Shown one piece after another: positions 1 through 8,015 of a DNA stretch of 64,000 bases. Position 1 is the first letter of the stretch, and every line of letters begins with the position of its first letter. The notes beneath the pieces were generated by a model that was not told the DNA's origin, ran no database searches, and was given only the letters and a program-made list of their open reading frames with translations. The stretch covers positions 44,064 to 108,063 of the forward strand of contig CAVONT010000019.1 in NCBI GenBank assembly GCA_963697365.1, written 5' to 3'. This stretch comes from CAIXZV01 sp963697365. Its GTDB lineage: Bacteria; Chloroflexota; Limnocylindria; Limnocylindrales; CSP1-4. Position numbers and translations under genes: made by a program.

Positions 1-1032
1 CGTCCGGACCGGCCCAAGCCATTCCTGCCGCTGACCGGCACCGAGACGCTGCTCCAGGCAACGGTGCGGCGGCTGCTCGACGGACCGGAGCTCGAGGGCC
101 TCGAGCGCTCGTCGATCACGGTTGTCACGGATCGCCGGTACGCCTCGCTCGTCCGCGAGCAGCTCGAGGGAGTGCGGGTCGTGTCGGAGCCGGTCGGCCG
201 GAACACGGCTGCGGCGGTGGCACTGGCGGCCCTGGCCATCGACCGCGACGACGATGACGTGATGATCGTCCTGCCTGCGGACCACCGGATCGAACCCCTG
301 CGCGAAGGCGAGTTCCGCCGGGTTCTCGCGGATGCGGCGAGCGGGCTCGCGACGGGCGCCTTCGGGGTCGAGTCGCCCCTTGTCACGCTCGGCGTCCAGC
401 CCACGCATGCGGCCACCGACTACGGGTACCTCGTCCCCCGCGCCGACGAGGGCGGGAGCGTGCTCGGCCTGACCGCGTACCCGCTGCGCGCCTTCGAGGA
501 GAAGCCCGTGGCAGGTCGCGCCCGCGAGCTGCTGGAGACGACCGGTGTGGCATGGAACGCCGGGATGTTCCTGTGGCGCCGGCGTGCGATCCGGGCGGCC
601 CTCGAGCGCTACACGATGCTGCCCACCGTGCTGGAGCCGGCCCTCGTGTCGGACGCCGCGCTGGCGACCGCCTACGACCGGATCCAGGGGCTCTCGATCG
701 ACCATGCCGTCATGGAGGGTGCCGCACGCGACCGCCAGGTGGTGATGGCGACGCTCGACGTTGGCTGGAGCGACCTCGGTGGCTGGCCATCGCTGCTGGC
801 CGCCCTCGGGCACCCCGCCGAGGGCGCGGTGGTGCAGCCCGGGCAGGCCGTCGAGCTGGGCGAGGACGACCTGCTGGTCGCCTCCGAGGATGGGCGCCTG
901 GTGGTTCGCCACGGGACGGCCGGTAGGATGGTCCCCGAGCGGCCGGTCGCCGTGCTGCGCGGGGCCGGCGACGCGTTCGATGTCGTGCAGGCCCTGCTCG
1001 ACCGGTGTGCAGCAGCGGAGGCTCGAGCGTGA
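1..1032 (+). CDS. manC: Mannose-1-phosphate guanylyltransferase, 5' truncated
   Basis: Makes GDP-mannose from mannose-1-phosphate and GTP in the cytosol. The reading frame is open from base 1 and begins inside the nucleotidyltransferase core with RPKPFLPL, the end of the usual N-terminal GTP-binding signature, so only about the first 15-20 residues are missing. Further family marks are FEEKP near 500 and WNAGMFLWR near 560. The 344 visible codons fit the short, single-domain ManC type without a C-terminal isomerase domain. Its TGA overlaps the GTG of the phosphohexomutase that follows, so the two are coupled and form a GDP-mannose pair. The gmd/rmd genes at the right end of the window would use the product. 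Confidence 0.9.
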   Translation, partial: RPDRPKPFLPLTGTETLLQATVRRLLDGPELEGLERSSITVVTDRRYASLVREQLEGVRVVSEPVGRNTAAAVALAALAIDRDDDDVMIVLPADHRIEPLREGEFRRVLADAASGLATGAFGVESPLVTLGVQPTHAATDYGYLVPRADEGGSVLGLTAYPLRAFEEKPVAGRARELLETTGVAWNAGMFLWRRRAIRAALERYTMLPTVLEPALVSDAALATAYDRIQGLSIDHAVMEGAARDRQVVMATLDVGWSDLGGWPSLLAALGHPAEGAVVQPGQAVELGEDDLLVASEDGRLVVRHGTAGRMVPERPVAVLRGAGDAFDVVQALLDRCAAAEARA

Positions 1033-2511
1033 CCAACGAGACGGGGGTGCTCAACCCCGACGCGGATCATCTTCGGTACCGACGGGTGGCGGGCCCGCGT
1101 CGCGGAGGACTACACGTTCGAGAACGTGCGGCGCTGTGCGGACGGGGTCGCGCGCTACATCGTGGAGCGCGGCGAGCAGGCCAAGGGCGTCGTCATCGCC
1201 TACGACCGGCGGTTCCAGTCGGAGTTCTTCGCCCAGGCCGCCGCCGAGGTGCTCCTCGCCCACGACATCCCGGTGGCGATCAGCCGGACCGCGGTGCCCA
1301 CCCAGATGGCCTCGTTCGAGGTCGTCCAGCGAGGAGCGGCCGCTGGCGTCGTCATCACCGCGTCGCACAATCCCTGGTTCGACAACGGCTTCAAGGTGAA
1401 GGCTCCGACCGGCGCCGCTGCTGGCGCCGAGATGCTCCAGGCCATCGAGGCCGGGATCGCCGCCAACGCCGGCATCGCGATCGAGCGCCGGCCATTCGCC
1501 GATGCCGAGGCGGCAGGCCTCGTGGAGTGGTACGACCCGTTCGACGGCTACGAGGCGTTCGTCCGCACGACGCTGGACCTCGATGCGCTGCGAGCGGCCG
1601 ACGTCTCCGTGCTGGTGGAGCCGCTGTACGGCGCCGGCGCCGGCTGGATCCCGCGCCTCCTCGCGGGCGGCCGCATCCGGGTGACCGAGATCCACGGCGA
1701 GCGCAACCCGTACTTCGGCGGTGTCAACCCGGAGCCCATCCGGCCCCACGTCGACGAGGCCCTCGCGCGGATCGCCGCAGGCGGCTTCGACATGGGCCTC
1801 CTGCTCGACGGTGATGCCGACCGGGCGGGCGCAGCCGACGAGCGCGGCGTGTTCCTCCACCAGCTGGAGGTGACCGGCCTGCTCATGTACTACCTCGCGG
1901 AGCACCGCGGCCTGCGCCAGCCGGTGGTCGTCTCGGTGAACAACACCTCCACCGCGACGACGCTGGGAGCCCACTTCGGGATCGAGACGCACGAGGTCCC
2001 GGTCGGCTTCAAGTTCATCGCCCCGCGGATGATCGAGACCGGGGCGATGCTGGGCGCGGAGGAGTCCGGCGGCTACGGGTTCGGGATGCACCTCCCCGAG
2101 CGCGACGGCATCTACGCCGACCTCATGCTGCTCGACCTGTTCCTCAAGGAGAAGGCTCGCGGCAACTGGCCGGTCTCGCGTGCGGTCGAGCTGTTCCACG
2201 AGCTGGCCGGGCCATCGTGCTACCGGCGGATCGATGTGCACGTGGAGCGGGCGAAGTACGACGGCGTCAAGCAGCGGCTCCTCGTCGAGCTCGCGGCGAC
2301 GCCGCCGACGTCACTCGCGGGCGAGCCGATCGTCCGGACGCAGGTGCTGACCACCGCGGACGGCTTCAAGTGGTTCCTCGCCGACGGCTCCTGGCTCCTG
2401 GTCCGGGCGTCGGGGACCGAGCCGCTCGTGCGGGTCTACACGGAGGCGTCCACGCCCGACCTCCGCGACGAGCTGGTGGTCACCGGGGAGCGGATCGTCC
2501 GGGGCGGCTGA
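1029..2511 (+). CDS. manB: Phosphomannomutase/phosphoglucomutase family protein
   Basis: Alpha-D-phosphohexomutase that interconverts hexose-6-P and hexose-1-P; next to manC the likely substrate is mannose-6-P. Visible motifs: N-terminal IIFGTDGWRA, the phosphoserine loop TASHNPWFDNGFK, metal loop DGDADRAGA and sugar-binding EESGGYGFG, in the standard four-domain order. The clean frame begins only at 1033, and its first conventional start codon (GTG 1126) would remove the conserved N-terminus. A GTG at 1029, overlapping the manC stop, reads MTNETGVLNPDA and joins the IIFGTDGW frame if one extra G near 1064-1065 is removed. I therefore call 1029 as the start with one frameshift. Sugar specificity cannot be decided from sequence alone. 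Confidence 0.88.
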
Positions 2512-2522
2512 TGGCGCAGAAG

Positions 2523-2536
2523 GGGGGCTGACCCCC
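2523..2536 (+). terminator. Short G/C hairpin after the mutase gene
   Basis: GGGGG CTGA CCCCC begins 11 bases after the mutase stop. A 5-bp stem without a following T-run, so it is a weak terminator candidate. It overlaps the proposed -35 of the next promoter. Confidence 0.3.
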
Positions 2537-2556
2537 GGCGCGGACGGGTGTAGGCT
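2528..2556 (+). promoter_or_regulatory. Candidate promoter for the SWIM-finger gene
   Basis: CTGACC (2528-2533), a 17-base spacer, then TAGGCT (2551-2556). The string GTGTAGGCTTC recurs in front of the cobalamin riboswitch and a near-identical TAGGCTTCCC lies in front of the AI-2E transporter gene, which supports it as this genome's -10 type. The expected leader is about 85 bases. Confidence 0.45.
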
Positions 2557-2649
2557 TCCCGTGAAGACCGCCATCACCGGCGCGCAGTCCAGCCGGACGG
2601 CGGCCCTCGTAGACGCCCCGACGCACGGGCGACTGGAGGTTGATCGGCG

Positions 2650-2928
2650 ATGCACTCCTCTCTCATCGGCAAGGTCGAGAAGGCGAATCGCTACGCTCGC
2701 GAGCTGGACCGCATCTCGCTCGAGCGGGTCGCCCTGACGTTCCGCGGTGACAACGACACCCATCACGTCAGCCTCGATGCCGGCAAGTGGCACTGCACGT
2801 GCCACTACTTCGAGAGTTGGGGTTCCTGCGTTCATCTCCTGGCCCTCCAGAAGATCTTCGGCGTCATGCTGCCGGAGGAGGCGCAGGTCTCGATGTTCGA
2901 CGCCCAGCCGGTGGGCGCCACCGCCTGA
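2650..2928 (+). CDS. Small SWIM-type zinc-finger protein
   Basis: 92 residues. The middle carries WHCTCHYFESWGSCVH, which fits the SWIM pattern CxCx(n)CxH and would bind one zinc ion. SWIM domains mediate DNA or protein contacts. Here the finger makes up most of the protein, with a short basic N-terminal helix (KVEKANRYARELDR) and a plain acidic tail. There is no catalytic domain, so a regulatory or adaptor role is an inference. The start follows a short purine stretch, and the gene is monocistronic between a candidate promoter and a strong convergent terminator. Composition matches its neighbours. Confidence 0.7.
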   Translation: MHSSLIGKVEKANRYARELDRISLERVALTFRGDNDTHHVSLDAGKWHCTCHYFESWGSCVHLLALQKIFGVMLPEEAQVSMFDAQPVGATA

Positions 2929-2986
2929 CCCAGCCGCGGGGCCCGACGGCGCTCGCGAACGACCACCTCGACTCCACGCCAACGAG

Positions 2987-3020
2987 ACGGATGCCGCCGG
3001 GACCACCCGGCGGCATCCGT
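2987..3020. terminator. Strong bidirectional terminator hairpin
   Basis: A perfect 15-bp inverted repeat (2987-3001 and 3006-3020) with loop ACCA. It lies between the stops of two convergent genes (2928 plus strand, 3025 minus strand). There is no T-run, but stem length and placement fit a shared terminator. Confidence 0.75.
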
Positions 3021-3024
3021 GCGT

Positions 3025-3558
3025 TCAGGGCAGGACGTCGACCGTCCAGTACCACACCGCCTGGCGACCGGCGCCGAAGCCGGCCTCCAGCTGCAGGCTC
3101 CACGTGCCGGGCGACCCGGGAGACGGCAGGTCGATGACCTGGCCGCCGCCCGAGGCGCCAGCTTCCGGGTCGGCGGCGACGCCGTTCGCGACCGGTGCCC
3201 AGCGCGCCGTCCAACGCTCCACCTGCAGCGGCGGATCGAGGGCCACGCGCCACGGACCGGCACCCAGCGCAACGGCCTCCGACTGGACGATCCACGGCGC
3301 GTCCGAGCCGAACCCGTCCCAGGTGTACGAGCCCTCGGCTCCAGGGACCCCTGGAGTCTCGGGTCCGGCCAGCAGGAGGGCGGCCGGAGGCCTGTCGGCC
3401 ACGACCACCGTCCCGGCCGGGGACGCAGTTCCGGTTGCCGTCGCCGTGGCTGCCGGATCAGCCGTCACCGGTTGTGCGGCCGACCCGGACCCGGGACCGC
3501 ACCCGGCCACGACGACCGTGACCAGCGCGACCGCCGGCAGCGCCACCGTCCATCTCAC
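3025..3558 (-). CDS. Secreted lipoprotein of unknown function
   Basis: About 177 residues. The N-terminus is a lipoprotein signal: VRWT, a hydrophobic core, and lipobox VVAGC, so the mature protein would be membrane-anchored through Cys. A Thr/Ala-rich linker follows, then a globular part rich in Trp and Gly (YTWDGFGSDAPW, VWYWTVDVLP at the C-terminus). I do not recognise a family. The GTG start at 3558 overlaps the TGA of the upstream protease gene (GTGA), which I prefer to an ATG 36 bases earlier. Last gene of a three-gene coupled operon whose members all carry export signals, so it probably acts outside the cell with them. Confidence 0.65.
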   Translation of the reverse strand: MRWTVALPAVALVTVVVAGCGPGSGSAAQPVTADPAATATATGTASPAGTVVVADRPPAALLLAGPETPGVPGAEGSYTWDGFGSDAPWIVQSEAVALGAGPWRVALDPPLQVERWTARWAPVANGVAADPEAGASGGGQVIDLPSPGSPGTWSLQLEAGFGAGRQAVWYWTVDVLP

Positions 3559-4610
3559 CGGGCCACCTCCAGGCTCCCGGAGCCAAGTGGGCACAGCTGT
3601 CCGGTGCAGGGCTGGATCAGGGCGAACGAGATGGTTCCGGACGCGCTGGTCCTGAGTCCCTCGTTGGACGGCTTGCGGAACAGCGCCCGGACATCCATCG
3701 CGCTCGAGACCACGACCTGGGCGGTGTACGTGCCGCTCGAACCCGGGGTCATCACCTGCATGTCCGCCCAGCCCGTCGCGGTGCGCCGCTGGAGCACGAC
3801 GGTCCGCCCGGTCACGTAGTTGTTGGACAGGCGACCGCTACCGGCGCTCTTGAGCGTGGCGGTGTGCGTGACCACTGACCCTGCAACCACGTTCGTCATC
3901 GACGTCGTGAGCGCCAGGGCGCTCGGCACGTCGAGGCACGTGGAGTACAGGGTGGACGTCGTGAGCACGTCGTACGCCTGCTGGAGCGCCGCGATGTCGC
4001 ATCGGCCGTAGACATGGGCATTCCAGCCGGCCCTCGGCTTCGTGCGCGAGTACGTCTGGACGACCGCATCCTGGTAGTCCGAGTCATCGGCGTAGTTGAC
4101 GTGGTGGTCAAGGCCCAGGATGTGCCCGAACTCGTCGAGAGAGATCGTCTCGGCCTCGTAGCAGCCGTCCGGATCGCCGGTCATCTCACACCACCGCAAG
4201 GTGCCCCAGTCGTAGCGGTGCCCGTTCTCGCGCAGCCACATCCTGAAGCTGGTGGGGGCAGTGCGGCTGAAGCAGGCCAGCCCATTCACCCCGCACTGCG
4301 CGTCGACCCCGTAGTAGATGGGGTTCGAGGCGCCGGACACATAGCCGAAGATCGGAGCCTTGCTGCGGCGCGATGCGTTGCTGTCCTCTGCGGCCGCGTT
4401 GATGGCGGTCTTCATCGCCGTGGGTGGCGTCCCACCGGTGGCCCAGCGGTAGTCGAGAGCCTGGTTCTGGGCGAACAGGCCGCCGCCCAGCATGGGGTTC
4501 GGCGAGTGCGCCGTCACCGTCGCAAGCGCGGGGACGAGCGTGGCAACGATTCCAGTGCCGATGACGATTGCCGCCCGCAGCCGGGCCTTGGACTGGATCA
4601 TGCGGATCAC
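3555..4610 (-). CDS. Secreted metzincin-like zinc protease with altered first ligand
   Basis: 351 residues with a signal peptide (basic start, hydrophobic run, cleavage near ATVTAHS). A central ISLDEFGHILGLDHH lines up with the metzincin motif HExxHxxGxxH, but the first His is Asp. Glu, the second His, Gly and third His are kept. Several Cys nearby (CEMTGDPDGC, CGVNGLAC) suggest disulfides. The C-terminal ~120 residues look like an immunoglobulin-type beta domain (TTSMTNVVAGSVVTHTATL). It could be a protease using Asp as a zinc ligand, or an inactive relative. ATG overlaps the stop of the upstream gene (ATGA). The protein is predicted to be extracellular. Confidence 0.65.
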   Translation of the reverse strand: MIRMIQSKARLRAAIVIGTGIVATLVPALATVTAHSPNPMLGGGLFAQNQALDYRWATGGTPPTAMKTAINAAAEDSNASRRSKAPIFGYVSGASNPIYYGVDAQCGVNGLACFSRTAPTSFRMWLRENGHRYDWGTLRWCEMTGDPDGCYEAETISLDEFGHILGLDHHVNYADDSDYQDAVVQTYSRTKPRAGWNAHVYGRCDIAALQQAYDVLTTSTLYSTCLDVPSALALTTSMTNVVAGSVVTHTATLKSAGSGRLSNNYVTGRTVVLQRRTATGWADMQVMTPGSSGTYTAQVVVSSAMDVRALFRKPSNEGLRTSASGTISFALIQPCTGQLCPLGSGSLEVAR

Positions 4611-5677
4611 GGGGCCACCTCCTCGGCGGCGGGCAGGAAGCGGCGGAGATCGGTGTTGCCGGCCACCCGGCCGTCAGGGGCAAGCAGGACCTCGCCGGGC
4701 GAGGACGACGCGCCACTCGTCGCGAGCGAGCCACCGCCCACGGGCAGCACACCGTCCACGTCGAGGGCGCGCCCGGCCCCCGAGCGCACATCGACGGCTC
4801 GCAGCCGACCGCCGGCCGTCTCGACGACGACGGTCTCGCCGGCTGCACCACCCAGTGCGGCGAGGCGCGCATCCGGTGCAAGGATGCGCTGGGCACCGTC
4901 ACGCTCATGCGCGACGATGGGGCAGGGGAGGCCCCTGCACACCTCCCGCGCCACGAGGATCCCGTCGACGACACCCAGGGCGGGCCCGGTCGGCGCGAAG
5001 GTCGCCACCTGCCCGTCCGGCGCGAGGACCCGCGTGCGGCATGCCAACTCCGCACATGAGGACACGACCACGTCGCCGCCTGGCGCCACAGCCAGCCCGG
5101 TCGTGAATGTGGGCCCGTACGCTGCATCGGCGCGCAGGGGAGCCAGCACGCGGCGGGCTTGTCCCAGCGTCTTCCAGTCAGCGAGCTCGCGCCGCCAGAC
5201 GCCGAGATCCGCGCGCGTCCGCCGGTCGACACGGTGCTCGTACAGCGCGTCCCCGTCTGCCGTGGCGACGGCAGACCGCACGACCGCGTCACGCACTGTC
5301 GCGATGATCGTGGCGCAGCCACGCTCCGGGTCGAGTGCCCGCAGCACCGAGCGGGCACCGTCGTCCTCGCCGGCGATCACGCGTCCCTGCACGGGGCCGC
5401 TCGCGAACGCCTCCGGTTCCAGGACGAGGGTCCGCCCCGGTCCCTCGGCTCCGCCAGCGAGCAGTCGCATCCCGGCCAGCGTGCCCGCTGCATCGAGCAC
5501 CGGGTCCAGCCGGTACCAGGCGCTCCCCCCGCCGGGCGGTGCCCCTCCGCTGCCGCATGTCGTCGGCACCCACGCCTCCGGTCCCGCAGCGAGCATCGGC
5601 GACCCGCCGAGCGATAGGGCGCCTGCCAGGACGAGTCCCGCGACCGGGACCATGTGCCGACAACGGCCGAACTCCAT
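4607..5677 (-). CDS. Secreted protein of unknown function, possibly beta-propeller
   Basis: 356 residues with a signal peptide (MEFGRCRHMVPVAGLVLAG and an Ala/Gly-rich cleavage region). The rest is made of short repeated blocks with V/L-A-P-D-G-x-V turns (LAPDGQVATF, LAPDARLAAL, LAPDGRVAGN), typical of beta-propeller blades. Paired cysteines lie near the blade ends (CAELACRT, CRGLPCP). No catalytic motif is visible and I do not recognise a named family. It is the first gene of the minus-strand operon and is followed by the metzincin-like gene with an ATGA overlap. A binding or scaffold role for the protease is an inference from context. Confidence 0.55.
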   Translation of the reverse strand: MEFGRCRHMVPVAGLVLAGALSLGGSPMLAAGPEAWVPTTCGSGGAPPGGGSAWYRLDPVLDAAGTLAGMRLLAGGAEGPGRTLVLEPEAFASGPVQGRVIAGEDDGARSVLRALDPERGCATIIATVRDAVVRSAVATADGDALYEHRVDRRTRADLGVWRRELADWKTLGQARRVLAPLRADAAYGPTFTTGLAVAPGGDVVVSSCAELACRTRVLAPDGQVATFAPTGPALGVVDGILVAREVCRGLPCPIVAHERDGAQRILAPDARLAALGGAAGETVVVETAGGRLRAVDVRSGAGRALDVDGVLPVGGGSLATSGASSSPGEVLLAPDGRVAGNTDLRRFLPAAEEVAP

Positions 5678-5732
5678 GACTGGACCTCCTCCGGCGGGTG
5701 GGTGTCGGTGGCGGGAGGAGGGCGAGGTGGCC

Positions 5733-5771
5733 AGTGTGGGTCACCACACTTATGCGCCACTTATGCGACAC
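5733..5771. promoter_or_regulatory. Operator-like palindrome and tandem repeats in a divergent promoter region
   Basis: AGTGTGG GTCA CCACACT (5733-5750) is a perfect 7-bp inverted repeat. It is followed directly by two 11-base tandem copies CACTTATGCGC and CACTTATGCGA (5747-5757, 5758-5768). The block lies 56 bases upstream of the secreted-protein operon (minus strand) and just ahead of the promoter for the cobalamin operon (plus strand). It looks like a regulator binding site, but the regulator is unknown. Confidence 0.5.
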
Positions 5772-5812
5772 GGGCTTGTCGCAATCGGGTCGCAGGTGGA
5801 CCGTCCCGGGTG

Positions 5813-5818
5813 TAGGCT
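5813..5818 (+). promoter_or_regulatory. Candidate -10 element for the cobalamin operon
   Basis: TAGGCT inside GTGTAGGCTTC, the same string as at 2549. A start of transcription about 7 bases downstream would put the first transcribed base right at the riboswitch aptamer. No convincing -35 is seen. Confidence 0.45.
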
Positions 5819-5819
5819 T

Positions 5820-5951
5820 CGGCCCATAACGACAATGCCCCGTCGAGCAGGGGAAGCCGGTGTGATGCCGGCGCTGACCCGCAACCGTATGCCGTGATCC
5901 ACGGCCAGCCGGAATGCCTGCCCGACGCGGCTCGACTCCACACCCGTCGAG
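5820..5951 (+). promoter_or_regulatory. Cobalamin (B12) riboswitch aptamer
   Basis: The core reads GGGGAAGCCGGTGTGATGCC then GACCCGCAACCGT (5876-5888) and later GCCGGAATGCCTGCC (5907-5921). These match the cobalamin aptamer consensus: the GGAA-GGTG junction, the B12-box CCCGCNACNGT and the 3' GCCGGNANGCC element. It precedes a secreted-protein/ECF transporter operon, a usual target of B12 repression. The hairpin CTCGAC/GTCGAG (5931-5936, 5946-5951) at its 3' edge is likely part of the switch. Confidence 0.88.
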
Positions 5952-5994
5952 GTTAGCGGGCGGAGTCCGGAACGCAGGCTGATCCACTGACCTC

Positions 5995-6030
5995 GCCCAC
6001 ACGTCGCGCCGACGGGTGGGCGATTTCCTT
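5995..6030 (+). terminator. Riboswitch-controlled intrinsic terminator
   Basis: GCCCAC-A-CGTCG / CGACG-G-GTGGGC forms an 11-bp stem with one mismatch and loop CGC (5995-6021), followed by GATTTCCTT. The upstream CACCCGTCG (5941-5949) is exactly complementary to CGACGGGTG (6010-6018), giving a mutually exclusive antiterminator. Ligand binding should hold 5931-5951 in its own hairpin, free the terminator and stop transcription. Confidence 0.75.
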
Positions 6031-6092
6031 GGCCCAACGGCGAACCCGGTCCCGACCGCAGCACCGGCGGCCCTTTCCGAGAGGAAACGACG

Positions 6093-8015
6093 TTGGGCAC
6101 TCCGAGGACATGGGTGCGCGTCGGGCAGGCGATCCTGCTCACTGGCGCGCTGGTCATCTCTCCCCTGGCGGTCACACCGGCGGCTGCCGTGCAGCTCCCG
6201 GACAGGACCGCCGACCCGGGCGAGGCCGCCGCCGGATGGCTGGCCGGGCAGGTCGCCGGGGGCAAGCTCGTGCCAAGCAACCTCGCCGACGCAGTCATCG
6301 CGTTCGCGGCCGCAGGCGTGGGGGCTGATGCTGCCACGGCCGCGCTGGGCCAGCTCGAGGCGAAGGTCGACTCCTACATCGCCCCTGGGACGAGCCAGGC
6401 CGGCGCGCTCGGCAAGGTCCTGCTCGCGGTTGCCGCCGGCGGAGGTGACATCCACGCCTTCGGTGGCCACGACCTCGAGGCCGAGTTGCGCGGCCTTGTC
6501 GCCGGCAGCGGCGTTGACGCGGGCCACATCGGCGGCGCGCAGGTCTTCGAGCAGGCGATCGGCATTCTCGCGCTATCAGCCACCGGGAACGGCATCCCCG
6601 GCACGGCAGTCGACTGGCTTGCCGACCGGCAGTGCCCGACCGGCGACTTCACCTATGACGGCAGCTGCTCCGCCCCGGACCCGGACAGCACCGCGATCGC
6701 CATCCAGGCGCTCCAGGCCGCAGGCGAGACGACGGCCCTCGCGAAGGCAGAGACCCAGTTGCTCGCGCTGCAGCGGCCAGATGGCTCACTCGCCTCCTGG
6801 GGCACGCCCAACTCGAGCAGCACGGCGGCCGCGGGCCAGGCGTACAAGGCCCTCGGCCATGACCGGCCGCGGCGAAGGCTGCCGCCTGGACGGCCACCCT
6901 CCAGCTCGACTGCAGCGCGGCTCCGGCCAACATCGGCTCGATCCCGTGGGCTGCCGGTGGCACCGACGTACCTCCTGATGTCCACGCCGCAGGCGATGCT
7001 CGGGTTCGGCGCCGGCCGCCTCGACACGCTCAGCCTGACGGGCGCAACCGCGACGGCTCCGACGCTCGCGTGCCCGCCCGATGCGCCGACCGACGTCACT
7101 GCAATCGCGGGTGCCGGCCAGGCGACCGTCCTGTGGACCGCGCCCGCCAAGGACGGCGGCAGCCCGATCCTCGCCTACCTCGTCCAGTCCGACGGCGGCG
7201 CGCACTCCTGCGCGCCCCGGCCCGTTGGCGCCGGGATGTGCGTGGTCACCGGCCTGCCCGACGGCAAGTACCGCTTCTCCGTCGTCGCAATCAGCGCCGC
7301 CGGCATGAGCTCGTCCTCCGTGCTGTCGAACCGGGTCACCGTCGACACCACGGCCCCGGTCGTCAAGGCGCCAGTCGTCGGCCTGCGCGTCGGCCAGCAG
7401 CTCAGCGGCCTCAATGTCCCGGTCAAGGTCAGCTGGTCCGGTACCGACAACGTCGCCGGGATCAACGCCTACATGCTGGAGCGCTCCGCGGACGGTGGTA
7501 CCACCTACACCGGCGTCACGCTCAGCTCGCCCACGTCCACCTCGCGAACCACGATCCTGGCTGCAGGAGCTGCAAGTCACCGCTTCCGCGTGAAGGCCGC
7601 CGATGCCAGCGGCAACGTATCGGCCTGGAAGGCGGGCCCCGCTCTCGCCGTCTCGATCGTTGACGACGCCAGCGCCAAGGTCACGTACCGGGGCCGGTGG
7701 ACGACCTCCGCGCCGACGTCGGCCTCGGCCTCGACCCTCCACTCGACCACTTCCCGTGGAGCCTCCGCGTCGATCACCTTCACCGGGCGCGGCATCGCAT
7801 GGGTCGCCCCAGAGGGCAGGAGCCGCGGCAAGGCCACCGTCTACCTTGATGGGCGAAAGGTCGCGACGGTCAACCTCAACGATCCGGCCAGCAGCCGCGT
7901 CCTCGTGTATGCGAAGGCGTTCAGATCGAGTGGCAAGCACACGCTGCGGATCGTCGCCAACGGGACCGCGGGTACCCCGCGCATCGATGTCGACGCCTTC
8001 GTCATCGTGAAGTGA
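6093..8015 (+). CDS. Secreted alpha-barrel (prenyltransferase-like)/Fn3 protein under B12 control
   Basis: 640 residues; TTG start preceded by GAGAGGAAA. A signal peptide (QAILLTGALVISPLAVTPAAA) leads to ~290 residues of helical repeats ending in short loops (ADRQCPTGDFTYDG, QRPDGSLASWGTP), the pattern of the alpha6-alpha6 barrel in prenyltransferase/squalene-cyclase folds and in transcobalamin/intrinsic factor. There is no DxDD cyclase motif. Two Fn3-like domains and a C-terminal beta sandwich (VTYRGRWTTS to DVDAFVIVK) follow. Residues encoded by about 6870-6960 are out of frame; the other frame reads KAAAWTATLQLDCSAAPAN, so two compensating indels are present. I infer an extracellular cobalamin-binding or capture protein from the riboswitch and neighbours; B12 binding is not shown by sequence. 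Confidence 0.72.
   Translation: MGTPRTWVRVGQAILLTGALVISPLAVTPAAAVQLPDRTADPGEAAAGWLAGQVAGGKLVPSNLADAVIAFAAAGVGADAATAALGQLEAKVDSYIAPGTSQAGALGKVLLAVAAGGGDIHAFGGHDLEAELRGLVAGSGVDAGHIGGAQVFEQAIGILALSATGNGIPGTAVDWLADRQCPTGDFTYDGSCSAPDPDSTAIAIQALQAAGETTALAKAETQLLALQRPDGSLASWGTPNSSSTAAAGQAYKALGHDRPRRRLPPGRPPSSSTAARLRPTSARSRGLPVAPTYLLMSTPQAMLGFGAGRLDTLSLTGATATAPTLACPPDAPTDVTAIAGAGQATVLWTAPAKDGGSPILAYLVQSDGGAHSCAPRPVGAGMCVVTGLPDGKYRFSVVAISAAGMSSSSVLSNRVTVDTTAPVVKAPVVGLRVGQQLSGLNVPVKVSWSGTDNVAGINAYMLERSADGGTTYTGVTLSSPTSTSRTTILAAGAASHRFRVKAADASGNVSAWKAGPALAVSIVDDASAKVTYRGRWTTSAPTSASASTLHSTTSRGASASITFTGRGIAWVAPEGRSRGKATVYLDGRKVATVNLNDPASSRVLVYAKAFRSSGKHTLRIVANGTAGTPRIDVDAFVIVK

Noticed and set aside
6093..8015. 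Secreted protein considered as a squalene-hopene cyclase
   Set aside because: It has a signal peptide and Fn3 domains, and lacks the DxDD catalytic motif and the QW repeats of cyclases; the B12 riboswitch fits a binding protein better.
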